IMG/VR virus record: IMGVR_UViG_3300042303_000041
Coordinates: 1-64,000 of that record
DNA length: 64,000 nucleotides
Origin: a virus
Reading direction: 5' to 3' (one strand)
This document shows positions 16,614 to 24,938 of this stretch, in pieces. Made by a program: the position numbers and the translations under genes. The notes under the pieces were generated by a model. That model had not been told where the DNA came from. It worked only from the letters and a program-made list of their open reading frames with translations, and searched no databases. Positions within the stretch are counted from its first letter, which is position 1, and every line of letters starts with the position of its first letter.

Positions 16614-16681
16614 TGGTGGAGGTGGCGAGAGTCGAACTCGCGTCCAGAAGTCCTTCGCTTTGAAGGGATTACAACAATTCC
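16614..16681 (-). ncRNA. ssrA: tmRNA, acceptor piece of the permuted ssrA
   Basis: Lies upstream of the coding piece on the transcribed strand. It holds hairpin CCTTC-AAAGC-GAAGG, then CTTCTG (can pair with CAGAGG of the coding piece as helix P2), a T-arm GCGAG-TTCGACT-CTCGC, acceptor strand CACCTCC, discriminator A and encoded CCA (16616-16614). The 5' limit is taken as the stop of the upstream gene. 3'-half-before-5'-half is the defining order of permuted two-piece tmRNA. Confidence 0.9.
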
Positions 16682-16891
16682 TTATAAGCCACCGTTGGGT
16701 TGAGTTGCTTTCACAAGCATTACTCTACCGCTACCGTTGACCTGTAATTTAAACATGTCTCCATCTTTCCATCCTTTAGGTAATGAACCCCAAATTCGAT
16801 CAGGTTTCTTTTCCTGCGATGCAAGATGCAATTCTTCATCAAACAAAATATATCCATCTTCAAGATCAAAATTATAATCGATGTATAACAT
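16682..16891 (-). CDS. Small conserved hypothetical protein
   Basis: 69 aa from ATG 16891 (MLYIDYNFDLEDGYILFDEE); the longer frame starts at a TTG. Beta-rich with a C-terminal 'GDMFKLQVNGSGRVML'. Similar short proteins occur in T4-like cyanophages. It ends exactly where the tmRNA acceptor piece begins. Confidence 0.5.
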   Translation of the reverse strand: MLYIDYNFDLEDGYILFDEELHLASQEKKPDRIWGSLPKGWKDGDMFKLQVNGSGRVMLVKATQPNGGL

Positions 16892-16892
16892 A

Positions 16893-16921
16893 AGTATACC
16901 CTTTAATGATTTACAAGTCAA
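16893..16921 (-). promoter_or_regulatory. Promoter upstream of the tmRNA region
   Basis: TTGACT (16916-16921), 17-bp spacer, TATACT (16893-16898). The ATG at 16891 begins 1 nt after the -10 box, so a transcript from here would start inside that ORF and mainly serve the tmRNA locus. Confidence 0.6.
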
Positions 16922-17571
16922 ATATTGTGGGCATTCTTGTATTCTAGACGTAACTTTCTAAATCCTCCGATCCAGTTGTCACGTTTCTCAATAAACAGTC
17001 GTGGATCATCGTTTTCCACACCCATAATAATCACTAGTCTACCAATTGGAATGCCTGTGCGTTCTTCAAATGCAACTGCGTATGCCGCTGTTTGCATAAA
17101 GTAATTATATATATCTTCCCTGTCTTTGGGCTTATTTGCAGTTTTAAAATCTATAACTGACAGCTTGCCTTGGAATTCAGCAATGCAGTCTACAGTTCCC
17201 GCCACTTCCAAGAAGTCAGAATATAGTGGAGTTTCTAAACAGTGGATGTTATCAATATCATTTAACCAGAGTTTCATTGAATTGAAAATCTCTGCATCAA
17301 AAATATCTGGTTCAGGATTCTTACCTAGCAGATAATGTTCACAGAGGGTGTGAACTCTTGTTCCTCTGGAAGATGCTCTTGCGGATACCCTATTCGCTTC
17401 TTCATTACCAACTCTGCGCCGCCATTCTGCAATTCCTTTTGCTGAATGTAGGGACGTAACGGTTGTGACCGATGGATAGGCTCTACCCGTCGGTGTTTTA
17501 TATACTCGTGTGCCATTGGCAGCAGTGGTGCGTTCGAGCTTGGGTAGATCATGGTGTATAAATGTCTTCAT
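16918..17571 (-). CDS. PD-(D/E)XK (RecB/Cas4-like) exonuclease
   Basis: 217 aa. Nuclease core: 'GTVD' with Asp128, 'VIDFKT' with Asp141 and Lys143, and the RecB-type 'QTAAYA' motif at 160-165. N-terminal 'YPSVTTVTS' and 'GTRVHTLCEHYL' also fit phage exonucleases of this family. It probably processes DNA ends in recombination or host DNA degradation. The promoter at 17578 leaves 6 nt before the ATG (leaderless). Confidence 0.78.
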   Translation of the reverse strand: MKTFIHHDLPKLERTTAANGTRVYKTPTGRAYPSVTTVTSLHSAKGIAEWRRRVGNEEANRVSARASSRGTRVHTLCEHYLLGKNPEPDIFDAEIFNSMKLWLNDIDNIHCLETPLYSDFLEVAGTVDCIAEFQGKLSVIDFKTANKPKDREDIYNYFMQTAAYAVAFEERTGIPIGRLVIIMGVENDDPRLFIEKRDNWIGGFRKLRLEYKNAHNI

Positions 17572-17577
17572 GTAGTA

Positions 17578-17606
17578 ATTATACTACAAATTTAATTGCA
17601 AGTCAA
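17578..17606 (-). promoter_or_regulatory. Early promoter, leaderless type
   Basis: TTGACT (17601-17606), 17-bp spacer, TATAAT (17578-17583); 6 nt then ATG of the exonuclease at 17571. Confidence 0.85.
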
Positions 17607-18089
17607 ACTTTCTTTGATTTCTTCGTATGAGTGGTCAAACCAGTTAAAGCTAAGAAACTTTCTAACACCAGATTTTGGGATACTAACTGAATGTATCTGA
17701 CTAACATCTAACAAATAGCAATCACCATCTGCCGCCACAAACGAAGAAACTTCATTGAGATCATTCACATCGTATAAATTTGACGTAGTCTTTCCATTAT
17801 ATCGTTCTCTCCTTGCGCCAGCCTGCGCTTCATAAAAATGAGTAGTGCAACTATTAGATTGAATATAAAAATTAACACAACATGTTATTGCATGATCTAT
17901 ATGCGGACGCAAAAAACCTCCACCAACAATTTCACAATACCGTATCGTTGGTTTATACTTAAACATTGATAGATCTAACTTAGCTGAAACTGTATAATAT
18001 GTTAACGAAGGAGATCTACCATACGTAATTATGTGTTGTCCACCAGAATAATTAATAATCGGAAAAGTTAAATTTAGTTTATTAAACAT
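17592..18089 (-). CDS. 2OG-Fe(II) oxygenase-like protein 1
   Basis: 165 aa. Double-stranded beta-helix pattern with H63-x-D65 ('RPHIDHAITCCVNFYI'), distal His133 ('DVSQIHSV') and Arg143 ('RKFLSFNW'), the classical Fe(II)/2-oxoglutarate triad and 2OG-binding Arg. Substrate unknown. First of three such genes in a row, overlapping the next by 8 nt; its stop overlaps the downstream promoter. Confidence 0.65.
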   Translation of the reverse strand: MFNKLNLTFPIINYSGGQHIITYGRSPSLTYYTVSAKLDLSMFKYKPTIRYCEIVGGGFLRPHIDHAITCCVNFYIQSNSCTTHFYEAQAGARRERYNGKTTSNLYDVNDLNEVSSFVAADGDCYLLDVSQIHSVSIPKSGVRKFLSFNWFDHSYEEIKESLTCN

Positions 18090-18705
18090 CTTCTTGAACC
18101 AATGGATTTTTTATACCAAGATTTCTTAATTCTTGTACAGTCAATGCAGGATGAAAACGCAATCCAACAAGTGTTCTTGATAATTTATCAGATATCCCTC
18201 TATGTAAAATGGTGGTGTTTACAAGAACAGGTCTAATACACTCAACCCTAGCTACCTCCTCAACTGTGTCCATAGTAGTGTAAGCAAAATGATGATATGT
18301 TATGGCATGACACGTTAAATTTGGTTTATCATACTTGTAAAAAGCAGTATAAGAATTTTCGCAATCAATTAATGGAATATTTAATGAAAAGTGGTTTCTT
18401 GTTATTGGATGAAACCCATCCACATGAACAACGTCACTTCTTTTAACATTTGTTGAAAATAAAACTCGTTGAAACTTATTAAGAATACCAACATCACTTA
18501 GATATTTAAAAAGTTTAGGACATGTTGTTATCATTTGATATTTGTAAACATTATAGTAATCTGGATTCGTTTGTTTACCCTTTATCCCAGAATGTAACAG
18601 TGATAATAATTCTTTTTGTATATCTTCATAATCTGGGATGTCAACATAACTATAATACCAGCCTGGATATAGTGGTTGATATAGTGTCTCTGAGAAGTGA
18701 CTCAT
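18082..18705 (-). CDS. 2OG-Fe(II) oxygenase-like protein 2
   Basis: 207 aa. H94-x-D96 in 'VVHVDGFHP', His168 in 'NTTILHRGIS', and Arg177/Arg183 as candidates for 2OG binding. The overall layout resembles PhyH/prolyl-hydroxylase-like phage proteins. Overlaps the third oxygenase gene by 4 nt. Confidence 0.6.
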   Translation of the reverse strand: MSHFSETLYQPLYPGWYYSYVDIPDYEDIQKELLSLLHSGIKGKQTNPDYYNVYKYQMITTCPKLFKYLSDVGILNKFQRVLFSTNVKRSDVVHVDGFHPITRNHFSLNIPLIDCENSYTAFYKYDKPNLTCHAITYHHFAYTTMDTVEEVARVECIRPVLVNTTILHRGISDKLSRTLVGLRFHPALTVQELRNLGIKNPLVQEDV

Positions 18706-19325
18706 GCAATATATCCTAATCGTTCAAGAATTGAGTAACATTGTTTATATGACATATCTGGACTCTTAAAGTTCCATCCGAGAGCAACTCTTTCATATTG
18801 ACTTTTATTCTTAACAGAATGCCATTCATGAACATTAGTCAAATATGCATGTTCATAAACTGAATATTCTGCCACAGGCTTTGGAAAAAAGCCAACACCT
18901 TGACTGTTATTAGTATCGATCTTAGGTAAATCATAATATTCAGAAACGCATTTTTTTGAACAGCCAGAAATAGGAAAATATATTGCTTCAGGTCTCCATT
19001 TTCTATCAACATGAGGGTACATTACTGCACCAGAATTTATTTTAGTTATTGTTGCGGATTTACCCATATATGGTAGTATGTCAGCAAATTGCTGCCATAG
19101 AGGATCATGTTGGCATTCTTTAGAAATAATTCCAACATGGTTGTGGTTAGCATCAGCACCTTTACCAGTTTCCCATGTAGCATCTTTATACCAAAGGGCA
19201 ATTATTCCCTTACCAGCATAAGTGTTTGGCATCATTGATTTAAAATGATTATTGTATATACCAACAATAGCTTGTAACTGAGAATCTGTGAATTTCAATT
19301 TTGCGTATAGATCAGAAACATTCAT
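18702..19325 (-). CDS. 2OG-Fe(II) oxygenase-like protein 3
   Basis: 207 aa. H105-x-D107 ('MYPHVDRKWRP'), His169 ('VHEWHSV') and Arg179 ('YERVALGWNF'). Dissimilar in sequence to its two neighbours apart from the catalytic spacing, so they are not recent duplicates. ATGA overlap with the acetyltransferase gene. Confidence 0.62.
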   Translation of the reverse strand: MNVSDLYAKLKFTDSQLQAIVGIYNNHFKSMMPNTYAGKGIIALWYKDATWETGKGADANHNHVGIISKECQHDPLWQQFADILPYMGKSATITKINSGAVMYPHVDRKWRPEAIYFPISGCSKKCVSEYYDLPKIDTNNSQGVGFFPKPVAEYSVYEHAYLTNVHEWHSVKNKSQYERVALGWNFKSPDMSYKQCYSILERLGYIA

Positions 19326-19777
19326 AGTATTTTACCTACAATAATATCTTCATCAATATATCCCATTCTATGTAGAATTGGTCTAAAATCAGATGAATGT
19401 TTTACATGCCATGTGATTTTATCGGCACCAAGTTCTTTTACAGTTTGCTCTGCATATTTTAGCATTCTAACACCAGTCATACCTAATCGATATTCTTTTT
19501 TTAGGTATAAAACATCATTACTAGCAACAATCAAATCTTTGTAATGAATATGTGGTTTTATAAAAAACGCAATGTAACCAATAAGTGCAGATTCTAATCT
19601 AACAGTTATTAGTATAAATTTTTTAGCAAGTTCAAGTCTATCATAGTCTTCCCAGTCTGGATTGAGTTTTACTACAGACTTGTTAAGTGTTAATTCTTCA
19701 TAATGATCAAGTAACAAAATTTCCATTTCTGGTTTGACACTTAAAACTGGTTCTATTTTAAATTGTATATTTGCCAT
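19322..19777 (-). CDS. GNAT-family N-acetyltransferase
   Basis: 151 aa. 'LIGYIAFFI' strand, 'SNDVLYLKKEYRLGMTGVRM' (motif A region with an R-x-G-x-x-G-like loop at about 100-105) and 'MLKYAEQTVKELGADKITWH' fit GNAT. It acetylates an unknown amine; phage GNATs often modify host polymerase or small molecules. Confidence 0.68.
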   Translation of the reverse strand: MANIQFKIEPVLSVKPEMEILLLDHYEELTLNKSVVKLNPDWEDYDRLELAKKFILITVRLESALIGYIAFFIKPHIHYKDLIVASNDVLYLKKEYRLGMTGVRMLKYAEQTVKELGADKITWHVKHSSDFRPILHRMGYIDEDIIVGKIL

Positions 19778-19786
19778 AATTCATTT

Positions 19787-20740
19787 TTATTTAAAAGATC
19801 TAACACCCCATCCGCGAACCCAGTCTGTATTTATATAAACAGGTTCTTTTTTTCTTTGTAAACCAGTCCTATATCTACGCCAAGAAGGAACTTTTATTTT
19901 ATTTTCTGTATAATATGTATCTTTAGTGAATTTATAAAGTTGCTGTTTTAGCGGCATTTTAAAATCTCTATAATCGTATCCAAACCACTTTTCTTCAATT
20001 GGTGTAGAAACAGAATAATCATTCCAGTCCTTACTACAACTAAAATAAAAGATGTTTTTGTCGATAACTAGATCTTCTGTTTCCAATATCATAGAAAGTT
20101 GTTCATTTTGATAATTTACAGCATATTCAAACCACCAAAATAAGTCTTTAACATTTTCTATTTTTCTAGGACACCCAGAAATAAGTTTCTTGTACAATTC
20201 TATAGAAGTATTAGATAACTTTGATAAAAACTCAGGTATAGATTGTTTCAATACATCTATTGGAATAGCAGGATATAAAATAGGTCCATAATTTGAATCC
20301 ATTAAATGTCCACTAACTAATACACTGTCTTTTAAAAGATAGGAATAGTCTCCATTATAAAGACTAAATTGTTTTACTTCTAACTTATCTTCTATATACT
20401 TTGTATAAAAATCAGGATACTCTCGAATTGAATTATTATTCATAACAACTACTAATTTATCAGGTGTTGTTATCTTCAAAAGCTCAGCAAGAACTAACGT
20501 GCTATCAATACCACCACTCCAGAAAACAGATAATTTCTTATCACCAGAGCTATCAATTATATGTTTAGCACTATCGTAACAAAGTTGATCAACAGATTTA
20601 GGTTGAACTGCTTCTCCTATTGGAGTTATACATTCTATATTAGGTATATCTATTAAACTTCTAGATCTATCAAAGGCGCCATAAATGGTAAATGGTGTAT
20701 TTATAGTACATGAGAAACTATAATGATGAAAGTATTTCAT
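19787..20740 (-). CDS. PP-loop ATP pyrophosphatase (asparagine-synthase-like)
   Basis: 317 aa. PP-loop 'SVFWSGGIDSTLVLAELLK' with SGGIDST at 75-81. No glutaminase domain. The C-terminus is aromatic and basic. Adenylation of a carboxylate, amidation or tRNA thiolation are family functions; the substrate cannot be told. A second PP-loop protein is at 42788. Confidence 0.62.
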   Translation of the reverse strand: MKYFHHYSFSCTINTPFTIYGAFDRSRSLIDIPNIECITPIGEAVQPKSVDQLCYDSAKHIIDSSGDKKLSVFWSGGIDSTLVLAELLKITTPDKLVVVMNNNSIREYPDFYTKYIEDKLEVKQFSLYNGDYSYLLKDSVLVSGHLMDSNYGPILYPAIPIDVLKQSIPEFLSKLSNTSIELYKKLISGCPRKIENVKDLFWWFEYAVNYQNEQLSMILETEDLVIDKNIFYFSCSKDWNDYSVSTPIEEKWFGYDYRDFKMPLKQQLYKFTKDTYYTENKIKVPSWRRYRTGLQRKKEPVYINTDWVRGWGVRSFK

Positions 20741-20888
20741 TTTCTAGAATTGTATAAAGTTCGTCTTTAGTATATCTATCAACGTTCGGTTGCACTATTT
20801 CAATTTCGTATGTTGTTGGTTCTGTTGCAATAACAACAACATTGAATTTTTTATCTTCACGTTCAAGATTAAGTAGTTGGTTTATCAT
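20718..20888 (-). CDS. Small hypothetical protein
   Basis: 56 aa from ATG 20888 (MINQLLNLERED). It overlaps the desaturase 3' end and the PP-loop gene 5' end by 20 and 23 nt. Acidic, no recognised family. Confidence 0.4.
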   Translation of the reverse strand: MINQLLNLEREDKKFNVVVIATEPTTYEIEIVQPNVDRYTKDELYTILENEILSSL

Positions 20889-21594
20889 ATTTAATAAGAT
20901 TAATAAAAAATCCACCTAAATCAAAATAATGTGGTTTGTGATTAAAAATGTGTCTTCTAGGATTATCATGATGTTCTTTATGAATCCACTCTCCAGCCAT
21001 AGGTATTAAAAATTCCATAAACCATAAATTTTTAGCGCCACGGTGGTCATGAGCATATATGGTATGCAATCCACTAGTTAAAAGATATAAAGTAACAGGT
21101 AGCGCATATACAAATAAGAAAATTTGTAAACCACATAACATAGTTATTATACCAAAGACTATACTTAAAGTCAAAGAATTCTTCATAAAAAACTTATGCA
21201 TCGGGTCTTTTAGTAGTCTAATTTCATTCTTAGTGGGTTTTATGTTATTTCTGTCTTTAAATCTAAAGAAATGTTTAAATGACGTATCGTATGGATCGTC
21301 TTCGGTGTCAGAGTGTTTATGATGTGCTATGTGAACAGTAGACCACTCGACTGGAGAAGAGTTGAGACTAATTGTACCAATAAAACCATATACCCAATGC
21401 CATAATTTATGACACTGATAAAAACTATGGGTGAATAAACGATGGTATCCAGAAGTAACTGTGATTGATATGGAAAGATAAATTAAAAATGCCAGCAAGA
21501 ATAAACCAATGCTGGCATTTGAAACTATCGATAACCAAAGTACTAGTGGAAAACACAAAGCACCAACAGAACGGTGCCAGGCTTTTGTTTTCAT
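20869..21594 (-). CDS. Membrane fatty-acid (acyl-CoA/acyl-lipid) desaturase
   Basis: 241 aa. All three histidine boxes are present: H51-R-L-F-T-H56, 'HIAHHKH' (88-94) and 'HKEHH' near 203, with four hydrophobic segments between. The family introduces a cis double bond in acyl chains using di-iron and O2. A phage copy would alter host membrane fluidity or lipid signalling during infection. AMG-type gene in an oxygenase cluster. Confidence 0.85.
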   Translation of the reverse strand: MKTKAWHRSVGALCFPLVLWLSIVSNASIGLFLLAFLIYLSISITVTSGYHRLFTHSFYQCHKLWHWVYGFIGTISLNSSPVEWSTVHIAHHKHSDTEDDPYDTSFKHFFRFKDRNNIKPTKNEIRLLKDPMHKFFMKNSLTLSIVFGIITMLCGLQIFLFVYALPVTLYLLTSGLHTIYAHDHRGAKNLWFMEFLIPMAGEWIHKEHHDNPRRHIFNHKPHYFDLGGFFINLIKYDKPTT

Positions 21595-21596
21595 AA

Positions 21597-22109
21597 TTAA
21601 ACCGTATATATCATTTTCAAAGCATAACAGTCACTATTACCTGCAGTTGCAACTGCATCGCCACTGCGGATACGAATTCTCGCTGGACCAGTAAATACAC
21701 GTTCATTAATAGTTAACTCACCAGTGACTAAGAATAAATTGGTATTATTGTCTAATGAAACTTGTTGACCAGAATTAACCAACAAACTTTGCACATTTGG
21801 TAAACCACTACGGTTGTACTGATGTGATATGCAAAGCCATTGTGTATCTACAGGAAATGCTAATTCTAATGTTCCTGGAGTAGAAGCAGCTTGATCTGGA
21901 TGTTCAATATTCAACCACCCAGGAGTTCTGTCTAGTAGCTGCTCATTAGTTTCTTTAACCTTAACTTTAGCAACACCTTTAGTATAATAATATATTCCAC
22001 TAGTCACTAAACCTTCTTCGCTTAATGTAATATCCTTCCAACTATCAGCTGGTTCGACATCAACAATAATCCCAACATAACCGAATACTGCATATGGTGT
22101 GCTTTTCAT
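21597..22109 (-). CDS. Cupin-like hypothetical protein
   Basis: 170 aa, beta-rich. The C-terminal half ('NSGQQVSLDNNTNLFLVTGE', then 'RIRIRSGDAVATAGNSDCYA') reads like a cupin or jelly-roll without obvious metal His. ATGA overlap with the gene upstream. It could be a small structural or sugar-binding protein. Confidence 0.4.
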   Translation of the reverse strand: MKSTPYAVFGYVGIIVDVEPADSWKDITLSEEGLVTSGIYYYTKGVAKVKVKETNEQLLDRTPGWLNIEHPDQAASTPGTLELAFPVDTQWLCISHQYNRSGLPNVQSLLVNSGQQVSLDNNTNLFLVTGELTINERVFTGPARIRIRSGDAVATAGNSDCYALKMIYTV

Positions 22110-22525
22110 ATACGTTCTCCTGATAGTCTACCTAAAACACGTTGGATTGCTGCTTCCATTTCAATATCTCTAAACTCTTGTTCCATTTCTGCAGTTATTT
22201 GCAGACCGTCTATCACTAAACCAGGTTCTTCAGGTGGAATATAGTCTTCTATATTATATGAACGTTCTTCTCCAACCAACTCTTCAAATTTATCAGAAGG
22301 AACTGCAGCTGCATCTATTTGATCTTGCCAGAATTGCTGGGGAGACATATCAGACAACCACTTATATATTTCTTCAGGCGTAGTTTCTTCCGTAAGTTGG
22401 TGAAACACAAAATTTTGTGTGATAGGTGTACATATTGAAGACATAGTCACATCAGGTGTGTACTCAACAAGAAACCCTAAGGTTTCTTTTACATATTTAA
22501 GTATTTTTACTTTAAAATTTATCAT
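22106..22525 (-). CDS. Hypothetical protein downstream of the tail-fibre-like gene
   Basis: 139 aa from ATG 22525 (MINFKVKILKYV). Acidic C-terminal half with helices. Position right after a fibre-like gene suggests a fibre accessory or chaperone-type protein (inference). No family recognised. Confidence 0.4.
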   Translation of the reverse strand: MINFKVKILKYVKETLGFLVEYTPDVTMSSICTPITQNFVFHQLTEETTPEEIYKWLSDMSPQQFWQDQIDAAAVPSDKFEELVGEERSYNIEDYIPPEEPGLVIDGLQITAEMEQEFRDIEMEAAIQRVLGRLSGERI

Positions 22526-22536
22526 AGGTTTTATCT

Positions 22537-23271
22537 TTATGCGTAAATAGTTAATGACCAAGGTTGCAGTGCCCCAGTACTGAGAGTATATGAGCCTGGT
22601 ATTGAGCTACTGCCACTAGCAGTGGAGACCAACCAAATCCATCTACTATAGTACCCTCCTCCAGTTGCATAGGTGTCATAGTTAGCGTTAGAACGTAAGT
22701 TAACTCTTGGCGATGAAATCCCAGCGCCGACATTACCGATTATAGGAAAGCTAGCTTGTTTGAAAGAAGCATCATTATTAGGTAAATATATTGTACTACT
22801 GTAAGCAGCCATTACATGCCATAGACTTCTATAACCGTCACTGCGTTCTTCATAAACTGAATATAAAGATCTAACACTGAAAGTTCCATTATGTGCAGGA
22901 TATGAACTGCCCGTGACAGAACCAAAAGCATTTTCTGATGGGCTGCTCCCACCGAGCGGTCTGTATAAACTATTTAGTGTACTATGCCAGCCCGTATAAT
23001 ATATACTACTGGTTGGTCCTTTGTAGACACTAAATGTTCCAGTTGAGCCAGTATTCCCAGACATTTGATACGAGCCAGTATTTAAAATTTTAGCACCATA
23101 AAAATTGCTCATAGCAATAGCGCCACTAGTAGGTATAGCTGAGTTTAAAGTCCCAGCATTAGGTACATTAACACCACCCCTATAGTATTCGTTCATTCCA
23201 ATTGGATTAATTCCTCCAAAACCAGTCTGGATCTGCCCTAAAGTTATCGAACCTGATGCTTGTAGTGCCAT
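22537..23271 (-). CDS. Tail-fibre/adhesin-like structural protein
   Basis: 244 aa. The N-terminal pattern 'GSITLGQIQTGFGG', 'EYYRGGVNVPNA', 'IPTSGAIAMSNFYGAK' is a recurrent module at the start of phage fibre and appendage proteins. The remainder is Ser/Gly/Tyr-rich beta sequence. Likely a receptor-binding or virion-surface protein. Confidence 0.62.
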   Translation of the reverse strand: MALQASGSITLGQIQTGFGGINPIGMNEYYRGGVNVPNAGTLNSAIPTSGAIAMSNFYGAKILNTGSYQMSGNTGSTGTFSVYKGPTSSIYYTGWHSTLNSLYRPLGGSSPSENAFGSVTGSSYPAHNGTFSVRSLYSVYEERSDGYRSLWHVMAAYSSTIYLPNNDASFKQASFPIIGNVGAGISSPRVNLRSNANYDTYATGGGYYSRWIWLVSTASGSSSIPGSYTLSTGALQPWSLTIYA

Positions 23272-23272
23272 A

Positions 23273-23893
23273 TTATGTTAGTAAGTGTATAGCTTCGTTA
23301 TAGTGTTTAATACGATCTTCAAGACCAATATATCCACCATTAATTTTTCGTGTCATTGTTTTGATATCTCCACTATCTGCTTCTTTATTTAGTCCAGTTT
23401 TGTTCCAGAACCAAATAGCAGACATAAGAGCAAAATCTTTATCCCATGTAACCCAGTCTGGATTTTCAACAACTTCTTGCCAGTTTTCAAACATCTCTTT
23501 GGCAAATGCTGTATAGTTAGACTTTCCAGTTAATTGAATCGGTCCACGACCTCTATATTTATAACCATCTCCAGAAGACTCTGGTCCATTACCCATACGG
23601 TTTGCATAAACCTTATTTGCAATCATTTCTGGTTTACGAGCATAAGACTGAGCAGATTCAAGAGTAGGAAAATACTTCTTAAAGATACCACACAAACCTT
23701 GTGCTGAGTAATTCAAGTTTTCTTCAAATACAGTAAATCCCCCAGATTCATGACCGCATTGCGCAAGAAACGCAGCTATTCTCTTGGGGGTATTAATTTC
23801 ATAAACAGGAAAGACAGAATTCATTGATTCTGCCCAACCCTCTGGATCACCATTTCTTGGAAATAGGTGGTGGAATTGTTCTGATGTTAGCAT
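23273..23893 (-). CDS. GH19 chitinase-type endolysin
   Basis: 206 aa. GH19 features: 'AAFLAQCGHESGGFTVFEEN' with the catalytic Glu, 'YKYRGRGPIQLTGKSNY' and 'AIWFWNKTGLN'. No signal peptide, so it needs a holin. It cleaves the glycan of peptidoglycan. The same fold is embedded in the gp5-like spike at 1-2008. Confidence 0.85.
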   Translation of the reverse strand: MLTSEQFHHLFPRNGDPEGWAESMNSVFPVYEINTPKRIAAFLAQCGHESGGFTVFEENLNYSAQGLCGIFKKYFPTLESAQSYARKPEMIANKVYANRMGNGPESSGDGYKYRGRGPIQLTGKSNYTAFAKEMFENWQEVVENPDWVTWDKDFALMSAIWFWNKTGLNKEADSGDIKTMTRKINGGYIGLEDRIKHYNEAIHLLT

Positions 23894-23896
23894 GTG

Positions 23897-24652
23897 TCAT
23901 CCTGCGTAATCCTCATATTTAAGTTTAGCCAAAATATAGTCTTTTACTAAAGAACTTCTCACAATGTCATCAGGTGTAAACTCTATACGAGTAAATGCTC
24001 CCATGTGGTGCGCAATATCAAAGAATTTTAAAATTCCAGTAACATCGCTTTTCTTTTTATTCAAATCTGTCTGACGATAATCGCCACACCAAATAATCTT
24101 AGATCGATAACCGACACGGGTCATAACGGTATCAATCTCTTCGAACGTTAAATTCTGCATTTCATCAACGATAATGATAGCATCATCAAAGCTCATACCA
24201 CGAATAAATGATGTAGAGATAAACTCAATGTGGTGTTGTTCTTCTAATCTATCCCATGCGTCTTTGCGACCAAATAAGGTTTCGCATATTTGACGATATG
24301 GTTGCTGATAAATTTCCATCTTTTCGTTCACATCTCCAGGTAGATGTCCAATTTCCCTAGATTGTACAGCTGAACGAACTACAATAATTTTATCAAAGGG
24401 GTTTGATTTATCAAGTACCTCTTCAATTGCTTTATACAACGCACAGAAAGTTTTGCCTGTTCCAGCAACTCCATGCAGTGCAACAAAATAGTCTCCTCTT
24501 TTATATGCCTCAAAAAATAGTCTCTGATTTTCAGTTAAAGGTTGGAATGTTTTCATATCATCCAACCTAATTCTCAACGTATTATTTATTTTTGATTTAG
24601 CGTCTACTTGCACGCTATCAGTAGGTTTTGCTTTCGCTGCTGTACGAGCCAT
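23897..24652 (-). CDS. phoH: PhoH-like ATPase
   Basis: 251 aa. Walker A 'GVAGTGKT' (about 61-68), 'VVRSAVQSREIGHLPGDVNE' (PhoH signature), Walker B 'IIIVDEMQN', and 'GDYRQTD'. Common in marine and freshwater T4-like phages, often seen as a phosphate-stress or RNA-related helicase; true function is uncertain. Confidence 0.88.
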   Translation of the reverse strand: MARTAAKAKPTDSVQVDAKSKINNTLRIRLDDMKTFQPLTENQRLFFEAYKRGDYFVALHGVAGTGKTFCALYKAIEEVLDKSNPFDKIIVVRSAVQSREIGHLPGDVNEKMEIYQQPYRQICETLFGRKDAWDRLEEQHHIEFISTSFIRGMSFDDAIIIVDEMQNLTFEEIDTVMTRVGYRSKIIWCGDYRQTDLNKKKSDVTGILKFFDIAHHMGAFTRIEFTPDDIVRSSLVKDYILAKLKYEDYAG

Positions 24653-24663
24653 TAAAATTCCTA

Positions 24664-24912
24664 TTAGATTTGACTAGATCCCCTGTTTAATGTACTGCCA
24701 GGGGCACGAGAATGAATTTTCTGCAGTACTTCTTTGAAACCAGAATCGAATTTACGTGCACCAACACGAACAGGATCGCATACCATTGGTCCGCCATTAA
24801 ACTGAGACTCAATATTAGGGTTAGTCTTTAGGTATTCTTCTCGAGCAGAAATGCTCATAAACTTTTCAAAAGTTTCACCCGACGTTTTATCTCGAAATGC
24901 ATAGGTTGGCAT
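24664..24912 (-). CDS. FmdB-like small conserved T4-type protein
   Basis: 82 aa. 'MPTYAFRDKTSGETFEKFMS' start and 'DSGFKEVLQKIHSRAPGSTL' end match a small protein common in T4-like cyanophages; the beginning resembles FmdB/zinc-ribbon proteins but the Cys pairs are missing. A TATAAATA late-type box (24931-24938) lies 20 nt upstream. Confidence 0.6.
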   Translation of the reverse strand: MPTYAFRDKTSGETFEKFMSISAREEYLKTNPNIESQFNGGPMVCDPVRVGARKFDSGFKEVLQKIHSRAPGSTLNRGSSQI

Positions 24913-24930
24913 AATATTTCCTTATGTATG

Positions 24931-24938
24931 TATTTATA
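24931..24938 (-). promoter_or_regulatory. T4-type late promoter box TATAAATA
   Basis: Exact TATAAATA overlapping the UV-endonuclease stop codon and placed just upstream of the 82-aa gene. T4 late promoters use this -10-only element with gp55/gp33. Confidence 0.55.

Noticed and set aside
16245-16690. Two separate tRNA-like fragments instead of a tmRNA
   Set aside because: The acceptor strands pair perfectly across the spacer, with G3-U70, and the tag frame with ALAA-stop and GGTTTCGAC is diagnostic of tmRNA.
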